Source of the DNA: Macrotis lagotis
Taxonomy: Eukaryota > Chordata > Mammalia > Peramelemorphia > Peramelidae
DNA: 64,000 nt
Assembly (NCBI RefSeq): GCF_037893015.1
Contig: NC_133666.1
Span: 225,447,258-225,511,257 of the forward strand
Reading direction: 5' to 3'
Shown: positions 34,870 to 46,185 of the stretch, one piece after another
Position numbering within the stretch: position 1 is the first letter of the stretch
How the letters are laid out: the number at the start of each line of letters is the position of its first letter
The notes under the pieces: generated by a model
What the model was told of the DNA's origin: nothing
Databases searched by the model: none
What the model saw: the letters and a program-made list of their open reading frames with translations, nothing else
Made by a program: the position numbers and the translations under genes

Positions 34870-36175
34870 CAGAAGGAAAGAATCTTAGATTTTTATCATA
34901 AATTATTTTATTTCAGCTTTGGACTTTGTGGGCTAGCTGGAGAAGTTAGACCTTTAATAACCATATTCTATGAGAGTTTTCCAAATTGAAAATAGTTGGC
35001 TCATAAACAGTTTTTTGAACATAGTCCTTTTGAGAGTTCAGAACTGCCTGGATGATAATGAAATCGCATAGCAAATAAAGGGAACTATCACAAATGTTTT
35101 TCCCAATAAGCCAGCAGGTGTCAGAGCTGAGTAACAAGAGCAAGACCTCTATTGCTGTGACCTGAAATGCCCTCCCTGGGTGCTAGGGCTCTGCTTTGGG
35201 TTGTCATGAGCTGACATCCAGATATGAGACTGTGTTTGACAATGTCATTGGGTCCTCTATACCCAACTTATTAACTGGGGTATTTAAAATTGCAGAGCAA
35301 ATAGTTTTACCTGCCAGGCTGTTTTGAAGATTAATGGTATAATGCTTGGAAAGTGGCTCATCTAAGAGGTTTAATATAAATGCTTTCAAAGATGTTGTTT
35401 TTCAAACTGATGTACATACCTACTATCTCTAATGTTTAGAGGCTATTATTAGGGAAAGACCCATATTGGCAGCCGGACAAGATGCCTGTATTTCCTTTTC
35501 TTGAGGACTCCTCTTTTCCCTCTGTCTGTCCCCTCCCCCATTTTTTTTTGGTGACATACTACATAGGGATGAATTACATCAGTCACTTCACATTACAGAA
35601 TGTGAAATAAGAGGCAAACCAACCCAGTAGCCCACCAACCCAGTAGCTGCAAAAGTGGGAAGCATCTCCCCTCTGGTTCATAAGGAGAGGCCAGTAGTTC
35701 CAGATGAAGAAGATTCTTTGATAATCATTCCTACATGTAGTAATGCATTTCCTTTTCACTTTTGATTTCTGAGAACCATATGTCATGGTTCTGTTTCCTG
35801 ATGCTATGATGTATCTGTAGGTCTACAATGAATGTTCTTTGTTAATGATGAACTGGGTCACCAGAAAGCATCATCAGTCTTGAGACCAAAGTCTGACCAT
35901 TTCTGTTTCATTTCTCCTCTGTCTTATTCATAAGCCTTACACTGATCAGCAGTGGCATAATTAGGGTATTGCTAAGGGAACAGTGTGGCAGATGTGGAAT
36001 AGCTATTCTCTGCTATTCTGTTGCTGCCTGCAATCACTTTAAAGAGTACAAGAGAGAGAAGGGAGTTTGTTTCCTTTCCCCTGTCATACTGGGAAGCATG
36101 ACTATGGCAACCACATTTTCCAAAACAAAAATTGAGATATGAAATCTGACAAGAGCCATTCTTTTGTTACTGGTT
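34870..36175. other. Largely unidentified, repeat-poor stretch
   Basis: About 1.3 kb with no clear SINE or LINE. It contains a short local duplication ('ccaacccagtag' at about 35619-35646, about 16 bp apart). No exon seen. Confidence 0.35.
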
Positions 36176-36179
36176 CTAC

Positions 36180-36335
36180 CAGTATGAGTTGGTATTTTTT
36201 CAGTAACTTATAGTCTTAAGAAATTCCCTAGAGCACCTATAGATTAAGTGATTGATGCAGGGTCACAGAGCAAGTATATTTCAGAAGCATGCCAACTCAG
36301 AGGTCAGCTCTCTATCCAAAGCACCATAATGCTCT
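36180..36335 (-). repeat. CORE-SINE fragment (type of 26560)
   Basis: Reverse copy: 'agattaagtgattgatgcag', 'ggtcacagagcaagtatatt', 'cagaagcatgccaactcaga', 'ggtcagctctctatccaaag'. Confidence 0.55.
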
Positions 36336-36879
36336 TATCTTTTCCTGCAATATCAGGTAAAAAGGTTAATTTTTTTTTCTTGAAATCAGGATTGTTCCAG
36401 AAAGCAGAGGTTTCTGACCATTCTAAATATGGGCGAGTCAAACTTTGTGGGCGAGTCAAACATAATAGAACAAAGGAGTAGGGCCAGCTTTGGTGACTAT
36501 TGTGAATTGGGCAAAGGTTATGCCCTCTCCCCTTTTCTTTTAGCAAGACTTTCTCTCCATTTAAGTATTTTTCCCTTCCAGTCCCAGAGGCTCCCCTCCT
36601 AGAACAAATTGCCTGGTTAGAGATGGATAACATTAATGAGTTATTCCTCTAAGTCTAAAACCTTTCCATTTGCATTTTAAAGGAGTATGCTTAATGAGAT
36701 CAATGCTTACCCTAAAGGAAGGAATCTTTGTGAAATCTCTCACAGTAGGTAGGAAAACTATTTGGGGGCATTAGGGCCTTCCTGGCATCCCCCAAATAAT
36801 AATATATAGGAATACCATCACAGGAATTTTAGAGTTAGAAGTAATCTTAGCTAGACTAATAACATTAGACTTAAAAAAA

Positions 36880-37085
36880 CTTAAAAAAATAAGGAGGTCA
36901 CTAAACTAAGGTTCCCTGGGAATTACACATTGACTTAGAAAATCACATATTAGCATTATTTATGATTTAATGTATTTTTTATTTTGTTAAGCATTTTCCA
37001 ATTTTTTTTTAGGTTGGTTAAGACTATACTTGGGAGTGGTACAGGCCACAATGGGGTTTCTGGGGTACTTGCCTGACACCCTGAT
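36880..37085. mobile_element. hAT-like non-autonomous transposon fragment
   Basis: Contains the family's middle block ('aatcacatattagcattatt', 'tattttgttaagcattttcc') and an end like 'gacaccctg'. It corresponds to 18440-18805 and 56960-57340. Confidence 0.5.
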
Positions 37086-37099
37086 TTTGACCAACTCTA

Positions 37100-37225
37100 T
37101 CAACTTAAAGAAATAAGAAAATTAAGCTCTTAGGAGAGTAAGGGTAATTAGTCAGTAATGGGGGCTTAGATTTGAACCCAGGCCTTTAAATTCCAATCTA
37201 GTAAACTCTTTACTATTTCATGCTA
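37100..37225 (-). repeat. MIR fragment
   Basis: 'gagtaagggtaattagtcag', 'cttagatttgaacccaggcc', 'ccaatctagtaaactcttta'. Reverse MIR with the tRNA-like end at the right. Confidence 0.6.
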
Positions 37226-37229
37226 TTTC

Positions 37230-39115
37230 TCTATAGGAATATCTGATCAGTCTTTTAATGTAGTTGCAGTCACATAGTGATGGAAAATCTTTCAATATAT
37301 TTGCAGAGGTCAAAAGTATACTGGGAGTTGAGAGATTCAGGCCCCACAGCCAAGCCTTGCTAGGGGTCAAGAAGAGTCCATGGCAGGCCTCTCCATGGCT
37401 CCTGCTGACCATGATGTCCTGAGCAAAACACCGGTGCTGTAGGCAGCTCAATAGAGACTGTTAGCTGAAGAGTAGTTGCTCAGCTGTTTTAGTAAGAGTT
37501 TCCTCACTTAGAAATTTTCTATAAAACCAGAAGTCCAGTTCCTCTCCCTATCTGATTCTTAAAAATGTTGGGCCTTAAATTCCTCCATTTGCAAATAAAA
37601 AAGAAATTTGCTTCAAGGACTCAAGCACTAAGCTTTTCCAAAACTGATAAAAGATGCTGTAATAACATGAAAAGTGGCAGCATCAGATGCTATTATATGC
37701 TAAAACATTTAAAAAGATGGGAGTGACTCAGAAGAAAGGGAATAAGGAAAATATCAATCATCCAAGCTTGATTCAATAATGTGCAGATGGGTCCCAACAA
37801 TGAAAAGAAATCATGAGGTTAAAAGTGCTCATGGTTTTCCTATGCTTTTGTTCTAGGTCAGTTGGGTGAGGATGATTTTTTCAGAAACAGAACAAAAATC
37901 AGCCCAAACAACCTTCCTTTTCTTCTGCCAGCCTGCAAAACTCTCTACTTGCCCACAGATCCAGACTTGACGATATCTGGCCTATAAGGACCATGCGTAC
38001 CAACTGTACTAAATCTCTGCTCAGCTATTTTAGGGAAGTTGGAGGAAAAATAGCAGCCTGCAGGAAGCTGGGAACCTGCCAAGGCCATGATGTAAAGGTT
38101 TCCAAGTCAATGCTATGGCAGAATCAGTAAAAGCCTGTCAGATTTGGGCTACGCTGGGAGATCTTGCCTTCCGAAATCCAATCCGCCAGTTCATCCTGGA
38201 TGGGGGTGGTATGTCGCATTAGCCCTTCAGCTCAGCCAGGGAATCTAGGACACTCACTCTGTGGTGACTTTGTGACATTGGGAAGGGGATGCTGGTGGAG
38301 GTCCTCTCTCTGTTTCCAAGCTGCCATTTGGCTGCAAACAACCTCATCTAACCTTCTAAATGAAAGCCAATGATTCCCAATGGAGAAATAATTAAAACCA
38401 CTGGTATTTTCCTAAAGCTGTTTGATTTTTAAATAGCACCAGCGAATGGTTGCACAGCAGTTTTATTCACACTACAGCTAGTACGGAAAATGTAGAGTTT
38501 GAAAAAATATTTTTCTTGTGTTAGATTCTTCCCTTTTTCTTTCCCTTGGTAGCTGGGCTTCTTACTTATTTTTCTTTTATCAGATGTGGACTTGGTAGCA
38601 GGATCATTTCAGAGATGTCCAATAAAATTGCTCCAAAAATGTCATTTAATCTAAAACTTAAATATAAATAAATCTTGAGGCTCTTTCTTCCCCCATCCTT
38701 CCTGTCTTTCCTATGGGAGATCTAAGACCTTACCTGCCAAAGTCACTTTGGGGAAAAATTCATTAGGGTATATCTTCGTTTTTTATAGCAAATAACCAGA
38801 TCACTTTGACACTAGTATTTTCAAGAAATGAAATTATATTCAAAGCAAAATCTCACTGATATATTTCTGTCTCAAGGATTTTGTTTTCAGAAGATACTTG
38901 AAGCCAACTATAATATAGCAAAGAGATAAACATTCATATCATACTGTACTCAAAGTCCTACTATTTTATATGTTAAAAACCATTCTAGAGGAACCTACCC
39001 CCCCCCTTTTAATACAATGGAGTAGAGAAGTGGGGAGGAGATTTTCCTAAAGGCCTAAAATAGAGCTGAACAATCTATTTTTTTCCAGTAAGGGATATTA
39101 TTAAAGGTAGCAATT
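37230..39115. other. Repeat-poor block
   Basis: About 1.9 kb in which I recognise no SINE or LINE, a notable gap in such a dense repeat landscape. Local base composition is more balanced (37860-38400). A short frame at 38164-38373 has no family match. It could hold conserved non-coding sequence or an unrecognised old repeat. Confidence 0.4.
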
Positions 39116-39119
39116 CTAT

Positions 39120-39260
39120 TCCACAAACATCCATAAGTGCCTTGAACTCAACATTGGGGATACAAGGATCAGAATGAAGCTATTTTGTTTTTAAGGAGAG
39201 TATATTCTACAAGAAAGTAATAATGAAATAGAAAATAGTTTAGCTAGTGTAATAGTTTAT
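39120..39260 (+). repeat. Ancient interspersed repeat (family of 2000-2350)
   Basis: 'aactcaacattggggataca', 'aggagagtatattctacaag'. Short piece. Confidence 0.4.
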
Positions 39261-39310
39261 TATTTTTGATAAATAAAATGTTAAATGTGTTCACATTTAA
39301 AATAAACAGA

Positions 39311-39467
39311 AAAAGGGGCGGCTAGGTGGCATAGTAGATAAAGCACTGGCCCTGGAGTCAAGAGTACCTGGGTTCAAATCCAGTCTCAGACACTTAATAA
39401 TTACCTAGCTGTGTGGCCTTGGGCAAGCCACTTAACCCTGTTTGCCTTGCAAAAACCTAAAAAAAAA
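39311..39467 (+). mobile_element. WSINE1-like SINE with intact-looking A and B boxes
   Basis: Complete copy. The A-box-like tggcatagtag at 39327-39337 fits TRGYNNARNNG, and the B-box ggttcaaatcc at 39371-39381 fits GGTTCRANNCC exactly, in the spacing of a type-2 Pol III promoter. It is flanked by the 12-bp repeat aaaataaacaga (39299-39310 and 39468-39479), and the left junction is TT/AAAATAAACAGA, a near-ideal L1 endonuclease site. It is one of the least decayed SINEs here. Confidence 0.93.
39327..39381 (+). promoter_or_regulatory. Internal Pol III promoter of the WSINE1 (A and B boxes)
   Basis: Sequence match to the tRNA-type internal promoter consensus. Activity is inference: a SINE needs permissive chromatin to be transcribed, and I cannot see that. 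Confidence 0.55.
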
Positions 39468-39689
39468 AAAATAAACAGAGAATAAAACTGTAATAAACAT
39501 GAAATCATCTTAACTATATATTTGCATATATACATACATTTAAATTTTATATTATATTCTATTTGGCTAAGGAAAGGAAAAGGAGACAGAGAAATGAAGA
39601 AAGTAAAAAAAAAAGAGACATAAAGAAGTGAAGGAAATAAAGAATATCTATTCAAATACTCCATTGGATTCAAGATTTCATTGATTCCC

Positions 39690-41150
39690 TCCAATGATGA
39701 ACATCACAACTTATCCTTGCATGCCCATTCTCTGAAAATCTCATTCATGTCTTCTCATATATTGGTTATAGAGGGTCCACCTAACATTCTGGAGACTTCT
39801 CTTGCATTTCTCCTGAATTATAGGAACGCAATGTAGTAAGTGGACTGTCCTTTGTTCTAATTCTACGTATGGCATATATTTTTCCATTCACCCATTGCTC
39901 TGATGCCATTGTCCATAGCACTTCTCATGTCTAATTTCTCATCCATCATGTGTTGTAGCCAGGTTATGATATTGCACATTGCGTTATATGAAGTATCCTC
40001 ACTGATCTCTTCTCTTGCCATGAGAACCAAAAGAAACTTGGAATTTCTAGCAACTGAACTCTCCTCATTAACAAAAAAGTCAGTTCACTTGGAGGAGCAC
40101 ACTCTCATGAGAACAATGTTCCATATTATTGAAAGAATATCAGTGTTAAAAGTTAGGTCTTTATTTTAAGGAAAAACTTGGAATCATTAAAAAACTTCTC
40201 AGTTTTCCAAAGCCAGGCAAGCTTTCTCTAATCATTTCTGGGGCTAACTCATTGTTTACAGTGCCTATCAAAGCTGTATATTACATAATCATGGGCAAAT
40301 TCTATGGATTATGTGCTCAGCATCATATCAGAATTTTTTAAAATGTGTTTTTTCACCCTCTTTGTTTTCCTTTCATGACTATTTAGGGAAAAATCTTTCA
40401 AATAAGTCTTCATCTTCTGTATGAGGTTCTGCTATTATCTATGCTTTGATAAATTAAGAACCTGTCATCCACAAATGGGAATATCTGGAAGACTTTGCCA
40501 CCTGTTGGAAACACCCTCTCAAACAGAATTCTAAGCTAGATCTTCTTGACAATGATGAACACTTTTGGCAATCATAACTCTCCATACTTTATAATCACTT
40601 CATTAAGAAATTTAACTAATGAAAATCAATAGTCATAATGAGGAACACAAAAAATCCTAGCAACCTTCTTGCCTAGCAAACACTTTATCTTATTGACAAT
40701 TGGAGTGACAGAGTATCCAAGGGTAACACTAATTTAAAATATAAACTCATTTGTAAAATTTCTGAGAGAGAGATATGGTGAATATTAGATACTAAAAATC
40801 AAGTCACTGTCAAACAAAGTTATCTCTGTTGTTCTATCTTGAAAGAATCTTGTATGATTTTGACATATTCATGGGAGACATCTTGTTCTAGGAGAGCCTT
40901 AGGGCATCATTTGACTGTACCAAATCAAATCCTTTTTTGGAAATCAAGAAACAAATACAACAGGGCTCTATACTTCTCAGCCTCCCGTGTTATTGTCAAT
41001 ATGTGTGGTCAATTGTGGAATGTGGCTAGCAAAAGCCTGTCTTTACCCTTCTAATAATATCATCAAAGATGTCTTTGTCATAAATCTATATTTTTATCAT
41101 AAATATTTTGCATAGTTAAGACAGTACACATATGAGTCTGAATCCAATTT
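39690..41150 (-). mobile_element. RTE-like LINE fragment, second lineage
   Basis: Antisense RT. Minus-strand pieces near 40870-41040 read like STIDH..., LISKK-type and ALLEQDVSHEYVKIIQDSF. These resemble the fingers/palm region of RTE-like RTs (typical text 'FIDLKKAFD...ALxxQGVxxxYIKxL'). The left half is the C-terminal/3' part. It is not the same lineage as 27840-29140. Antisense material of similar look continues patchily to about 42560. Heavily decayed. Confidence 0.55.
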
Positions 41151-41184
41151 TTGCTATTCTTCCCTTTTTTGGGGGGGGGGGAGA

Positions 41185-41432
41185 AGAGAGGCAGTTGATG
41201 ATTAAAGTCAGTGAGACTTGAGTTCAAATCCAGTCTCAGATATTTGTTAGCTGTGTGACCTTGGGAAAATCACCTAATCTGTTTGCCTCAGTTTCTCATC
41301 TGTGAAATGAGGATAGTAATGGCACCTGTCTCCTAGGGTAGGTATGAAGATCGAATGAGATATTGGTAAAGTGCTTAGTATTAGTGTCTGGCACATAACA
41401 GGTACTCTGGAAATCCTATTATTATTATCAGA
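41185..41432 (+). repeat. THER1 SINE
   Basis: 'gacttgagttcaaatccagt', 'gctgtgtgaccttgggaaaa', 'tctcatctgtgaaatgagga', 'gatcgaatgagatattggta', 'ggcacataacaggtactctg'. Near full length. Confidence 0.82.
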
Positions 41433-41613
41433 AGTTTTTTTTACCCCTGAAGCATCTTCCTTTCTTTGATTTAGATTGACAAAAGGTCTTTCAAAAAAAA
41501 CCTAAAAATCATGTCACTTCCAGGGCAGACTTTTTCCTGTGTGTACATTTTCTTGTCCAGTTGCTTTTTTAATCTTTATTTACTTCAACTGCCTTCATTT
41601 TTCATAGGATAAT

Positions 41614-41642
41614 CATGTATGAGTCTAAATATGTTTCCAATT

Positions 41643-41674
<32 letters not shown>

Positions 41675-41713
41675 TCTCTCTCACTGTCATGTATGAGTCT
41701 AAATATGTTTCCA

Positions 41714-41756
<43 letters not shown>
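41614..41756. repeat. Two 74-bp-spaced tandem units, each ending in (CT)n
   Basis: 'catgtatgagtctaaatatg' begins at 41614 and again at 41688. Each is followed by 'tttcca', a short link and a long CT run (about 41643-41682 and 41717-41756). The unit bodies match at all but one or two bases. Confidence 0.9.
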
Positions 41757-41758
<2 letters not shown>

Positions 41759-41895
41759 AAGGCAATCAGGATTAAATGACTTGTCCAAGTTCACACAGCT
41801 AGTAAGTGTGAAACATCTGAGGCTGGATTTGAATTAAGGTCCTCCTGAATCTAGGGTGGTTTATACCCATTGTGTGACCTATCTGTCCTGGTTTC
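41757..41895 (-). mobile_element. SINE (WSINE/CORE type)
   Basis: Reverse copy: 'ttcaaggcaatcaggattaa', 'cacacagctagtaagtgtga', 'gaggctggatttgaattaag', 'gtgtgacctatctgtcctgg'. Confidence 0.7.
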
Positions 41896-42820
41896 CAACA
41901 TCTTGATGGTGATCTTATAGACCTTTTCCATATTTAAACTCTTGGTCGTCTTCCTTCCAGTTTTAACCTTGTGAATATGCTTGTTTGGGACTCTCACTTT
42001 ATTTAAACTTGTTTTCCCTCCACTCTTTCTCATCATTTTATGAGGTAATGGTACCCATCATCATCATCATCCACCATTCTGCTTTATAAACTTTTGCAAA
42101 TAAATTTATATTCTAAGAGTGTTGCCTTTGGATACCATATCACTCCAGTTGCCAAAGGAATAAAGTGTTTGTTGAGTGAGATGGTTTCCAGAACCATGTG
42201 ATCTTTTCATTATGATTCCTAATTTACATTGATTAAAATTCTTTTTGAAATCATTTTAATGAATGTTAATACTCTTTCTGCTATACAGTTCCCAGTTTTC
42301 AATGCCAATAACTTGCTTAAATAGGCTAGGTTAGCATTATTTTAATGAAAAGCTTATACACTTTTTCTTTTGTATATTTTCTTCATGTTTTGTACTCATT
42401 TTCTACCTTGCTTTAACAATTCAATGTTGAATCTATAGGCAGACAGCTGATTTGGAAATGATTACCACATTAGTAATAACTCATTTCTTATCTGTTAAAA
42501 TATATTTTTTTCTATTTGATGCTTTCTATGTCTAACACCTTTTGAGTCTTTCCTCTAAGATGATATTTAACATTATATCACTGTGAAGCATCTATGTTGT
42601 CTTTCACCTTTGCCCTCTCTCTCATTCCACATTCCTAGGCCCTATTTTGAAAAATATTCTTTTGCCATCTTCTCCTATGTCCACAAAGAAGAAAGCATGG
42701 AAAACAAACAGGGAAATAGAGATATCTCTAAAGAATTATTATACAGAGAGATGGGAAGATACAGATCATTTTTTTGTAGGAGATGAGAGCTAGGTTTGGG
42801 TTCTTAAGTACTATTGTTAA
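41896..42820. other. AT-rich stretch, possibly more RTE-like debris
   Basis: Contains a short (ATC)n run at about 42058-42072. Composition and orientation suggest it may continue the antisense LINE from 39690-41150, but no motif fixes this. Confidence 0.3.
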
Positions 42821-42824
42821 GTCG

Positions 42825-43072
42825 TTAAGTTCAATTGTTTCAGTTGTGTCTGATTTTTTTGTGTTCCCACTCCGGATTTTCTTTGCAAAGATACTAGAGT
42901 GGTTTGCCATTTCTTTCTTCAATTAATTTTTTTAACTGGATGAGAAAACTTAGGTAAGCAGGATTAAATGATTTGCCTACTGTCCCACAGCTAGTAAATG
43001 TCTGTGGCTGGATTTGAATTCAGGAAGATGTATTTTACAACTGGAGGTCAGGCACTCAATTCACTATGCAAA
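42825..43072 (-). mobile_element. SINE with BovB/RTE-like tail
   Basis: Reverse copy: 'gtttcagttgtgtctgattt', 'actagagtggtttgccattt', 'ccacagctagtaaatgtctg', 'ggatttgaattcaggaagat'. Confidence 0.82.
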
Positions 43073-43577
43073 TCTCTTTGCCCTCTAATTATTAGAAAAC
43101 AATCAAATGATCTTTACCTGTGGACTTCTGTCCCTTGTTAGACTACCCAACCACTGTTTAAAGTTCTATTGCTCTCTATTTTCAAACATTCTCATCAAGA
43201 TGAATTAGCAAAAGAAGCTATGGAGGAAGAAAATATCCTTTGGTTTACAGAAAAAGTAGTCAGAGCTATGACTCTATTAATCTGTTGATTTCAAAATGAA
43301 GGACAGATCCCATGGCCTCTAGTTTTCAGACCAATATATTATATCCCAAAGATCTCTTTTTATTCTATGAACCTGTGATTTTCCCTTGTTGGATTTTTGT
43401 ATACATTCTGAGACTATAAAACCATGTTGAACTAGTGATAGAAAAAATATTCATTCAGTCTGGGTATATTTTAGGTCTTCTTGTTACAGTCTTGACCAAA
43501 CAATTTTAATTAGGATATGTGCTAATTGGGCTGACCGAACTCATTGATCTTAATTTGGTTTGCTACTGACATAAAAA

Positions 43578-43795
43578 ATAGAGTTTTCTTGGCAAAGTTA
43601 CTGGAATTGTTTGCTCTTTCTTTCTTTCTCCAGCTCATTTTTCAGGTGAGAAAACTGAGTCAAATAGGGTGAAGTGACTCACACAGGTTAACACAGCCAG
43701 TAAGTATCTGAGTAGGCCAGATTTGAACACATGAAGATGAATCTTGAACACATGAAGATGAATCTTGAACACTCTATCCATTGTGGCAACTCACT
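43578..43795 (-). mobile_element. SINE with BovB/RTE-like tail and an internal 21-bp duplication
   Basis: Reverse copy: 'ttttcttggcaaagttactg', 'ttctccagctcatttttcag', 'gtgacaggtt'-like CORE, head 'actctatccattgtggcaac'. The 21-base unit starting gaacacatgaag begins at 43725 and 43746, with a partial third start at 43767. Confidence 0.8.
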
Positions 43796-43822
43796 TTAAT
43801 TCCCAAAAGAGGGTGGTATAAG

Positions 43823-43824
<2 letters not shown>

Positions 43825-43877
<53 letters not shown>
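43825..43877. repeat. (TA)n microsatellite
   Basis: Pure TA run of about 53 bp. Confidence 0.97.
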
Positions 43878-43883
<6 letters not shown>

Positions 43884-43989
43884 AAAGCTTTGGATTACTC
43901 CTTGCTAAGTGATTTGAAGTTAAACTAGCCTTCTTTCTACCCCACTCCACTCTCCCTCATCTTCCAGCTCCTTTTTGGTTGTGGTAAAA

Positions 43990-44085
43990 CTTTCTGGTCC
44001 TGAGTTTCTTTAATCTACAAAATGAGTGGACTATGCAATATGATCCCCGAGATCTCCTCTAGATTTTAATCTATGAATTTAATAA
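43990..44085 (+). repeat. MIR 3' fragment
   Basis: 'gtcctgagtttctttaatct', 'acaaaatgagtggactatgc', 'gatctcctctagattttaat'. Confidence 0.6.
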
Positions 44086-44099
44086 ACCAATGATCCTGG

Positions 44100-44325
44100 A
44101 GGTTCATCACCATTTTTTCTTTATCTCTTAGAATCTCTAGTTTACTTAAAGGATCATTTTGGACATTACCATTTACAAAGACCTTCCACCCTTCCCATGT
44201 AAGGTTATTTGATGTTTGCTGTATGTATGGTGTTTTTTTTTTTTTTTTCATGTGTCTGACCTACTTCCTCCAAAGTATGCTCCCTGAGGGCAGGGACTCT
44301 TCGTGTCAGGTCTTTGTACTGCTAG

Positions 44326-44387
<62 letters not shown>

Positions 44388-44510
44388 TTGATTTATTGTA
44401 GTGCAGTTTTTGAAACTGGAATCTGCTTGAGGGTAGAGATGTCACATTATTCTTTGTATGTATGCCTCACCATTCCTGATAATAGTAGGTGATCATTGAC
44501 TGCTTGATTA
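44100..44510 (+). mobile_element. L2 3'-end material, two pieces with a TA repeat between
   Basis: The first end is 'atgctccctgagggcaggga', 'ctcttcgtgtcaggtctttg'. The second is 'aatctgcttgagggtagaga', 'aatagtaggtgatcattgac'. The text 'ctccttgagggcagggact...' is the usual L2 3' signature. A (TA)n run separates them. Confidence 0.6.
44331..44385. repeat. (TA)n microsatellite
   Basis: Pure run of about 55 bp within L2-derived sequence. Confidence 0.97.
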
Positions 44511-44514
44511 ACCT

Positions 44515-45360
44515 TTTGTACATCAAATCATAAAGTTCTTCGATAGTCTAGGATGCTAATCACCATTTGCAAGTAACTTTGAATAAATAACAGCTTCTCT
44601 TCTCTTTAGTTTTCCTCTTCACATATAAAATTATCAAAGTGCTTGAAAAATGTCCCTGTTCAGGACAATGTCCTGGGATCTCAGGGTGAATCCTTGCTTT
44701 CCTTGTGTCTTCTTCAAATTTTTACATTCAGGAGAGATGCTGCTCCTTAAGAATTTTTTTTTCTTCCTCAGAAGTGGAAAGTCTCAGAAATCATTTAATT
44801 GTCATGTTTTTGAGAGATTTGTAGCCCAATTGAACAAACCCTATTGCAGAGATGAGGGTCAAATAAGTCAGACTTTTGAGATTGGTCTCTTACCCCTCAT
44901 AGTATTCCTAATACTTTGGTTATGATTAATGTTGCTCTCTACATATTTTCCTAGATTTATGAAAAAATACTGAGGTGATTGGAATTATGACAACAGAAAC
45001 TAGGGCTTTTTTTTGCTCTCATTTGTCCTCCTTCCTCCTTTCCATCCTCTTTGTCCTCTTGTCATTTTTTATCTCCTTGCCTTTTCCTCTTTCTGACACA
45101 TTATGAATAATACTTGGTGCTGGGACTGCAGCATTGGGTCAGGGGCAGAACTGCAGACTGCAGTAGAAGGGATGGATACAGCTGAATGGAGGGGTAAATA
45201 ATGAGAAATTTCCATGTACAAAGTGTGCAAAACTTAAAACTAAGTTTGCATTTTATTGCTTGTCTCATAAGGGCCCATATTGAGAACCCTTGTAGTTGTT
45301 ACTATAACATCTTAAATAATACTCTCTTCTACTCTTTTGCTTTCAAATTCTTCTTCCCTC
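44515..45360. other. Unidentified stretch
   Basis: About 850 bases with no recognised repeat or gene; pyrimidine-rich near 45010-45100. Confidence 0.35.
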
Positions 45361-45369
45361 TGTAACTGA

Positions 45370-45640
45370 ATATTCATATTCATATATATATGTTTATTTA
45401 TCATGATATATTGTGTATTATCTTTCTTTTTCTATATACTACATATATATACTCAGATATAGATATGTATTGTATATGTCATATATAGATAATTAATATA
45501 CCAGATATGTGTATATGTATAAAATCTATAATAATATATAACTATATAAATAAATGCATATGATAAATTGATATATAAATGTAATAAGAATATAAATATA
45601 TAAACATTATTATTCAAATATATGCAAATATATTAATATT
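45370..45640. repeat. Degenerate AT-rich (TATA/ATAT) tract
   Basis: About 270 bases of irregular 'atata', 'tatgt' motifs without a strict period. It is probably a decayed TA microsatellite cluster. Confidence 0.7.
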
Positions 45641-45735
45641 CACTCCTAGGAATGACCAGTGATAAAGGGAAGAAGGATTTGAAAGTAAAAGGTAAGAGGA
45701 GAAGAGAATGTTATTTAAAATTTTAAAGCACAACT

Positions 45736-45862
45736 ACAAAGACAGCTAGACGGCTTAGTGGATAGAGTGATAAACCTGGAGTCAGGAAGACCTGATTTCA
45801 AATCTGACATCAGACATTTATTAGCTGTGTGACCTGGGCAAGTCACAATCTCTGTTTGCCTT
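45736..45862 (+). mobile_element. SINE head, truncated, first of a head-to-tail pair
   Basis: 'agacagctagacggcttagt', 'gagtcaggaagacctgattt', 'ctgtgtgacctgggcaagtc', stopping at 'ctctgtttgcctt', exactly where the next SINE begins. Confidence 0.78.
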
Positions 45863-46115
45863 GGAGGCAACTAAATGGTTGCATGGATAGAGCATTGGGC
45901 CTGGAGTAAGGAAGACTTGAATTCAAAATCTGGCCTCAAACTCTTTTTTAACTGTGTAACACTGGGCAAGTCATTTATTTGCCCAGTTTGCCTTAATTTA
46001 CTGAAGAAGGAAATAGCAAACACTTCTAGTATTTTTGCCAAGAAAACCTCATGGATGGTATGGATCATGGAGTCATGTAGAATCATACATGACTAAATAA
46101 CTGAAAATAAGTAAC
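45863..46115 (+). mobile_element. SINE with BovB/RTE-like tail, second of the pair
   Basis: 'ggaggcaactaaatggttgc', 'gggcctggagtaaggaagac', CORE, then 'gaagaaggaaatagcaaaca', 'cttctagtatttttgccaag', 'catggagtcatgtagaatca'. The tail is intact. Confidence 0.83.
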
Positions 46116-46185
46116 CGCTACAAGACCTTCAATAAGTGAAATGAATGCATATACATACATATATTTATGTATATATAAGCACATG

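Noticed and set aside
39327-39400. tRNA-like start (A and B boxes)
   Set aside because: Not a tRNA gene: no acceptor or anticodon stem pairing pattern, and the same text heads every WSINE1 copy.
41643-41756. CRISPR-like repeat and spacer pattern
   Set aside because: Only two units with a CT microsatellite between them, in a mammalian genome. It is a tandem duplication.
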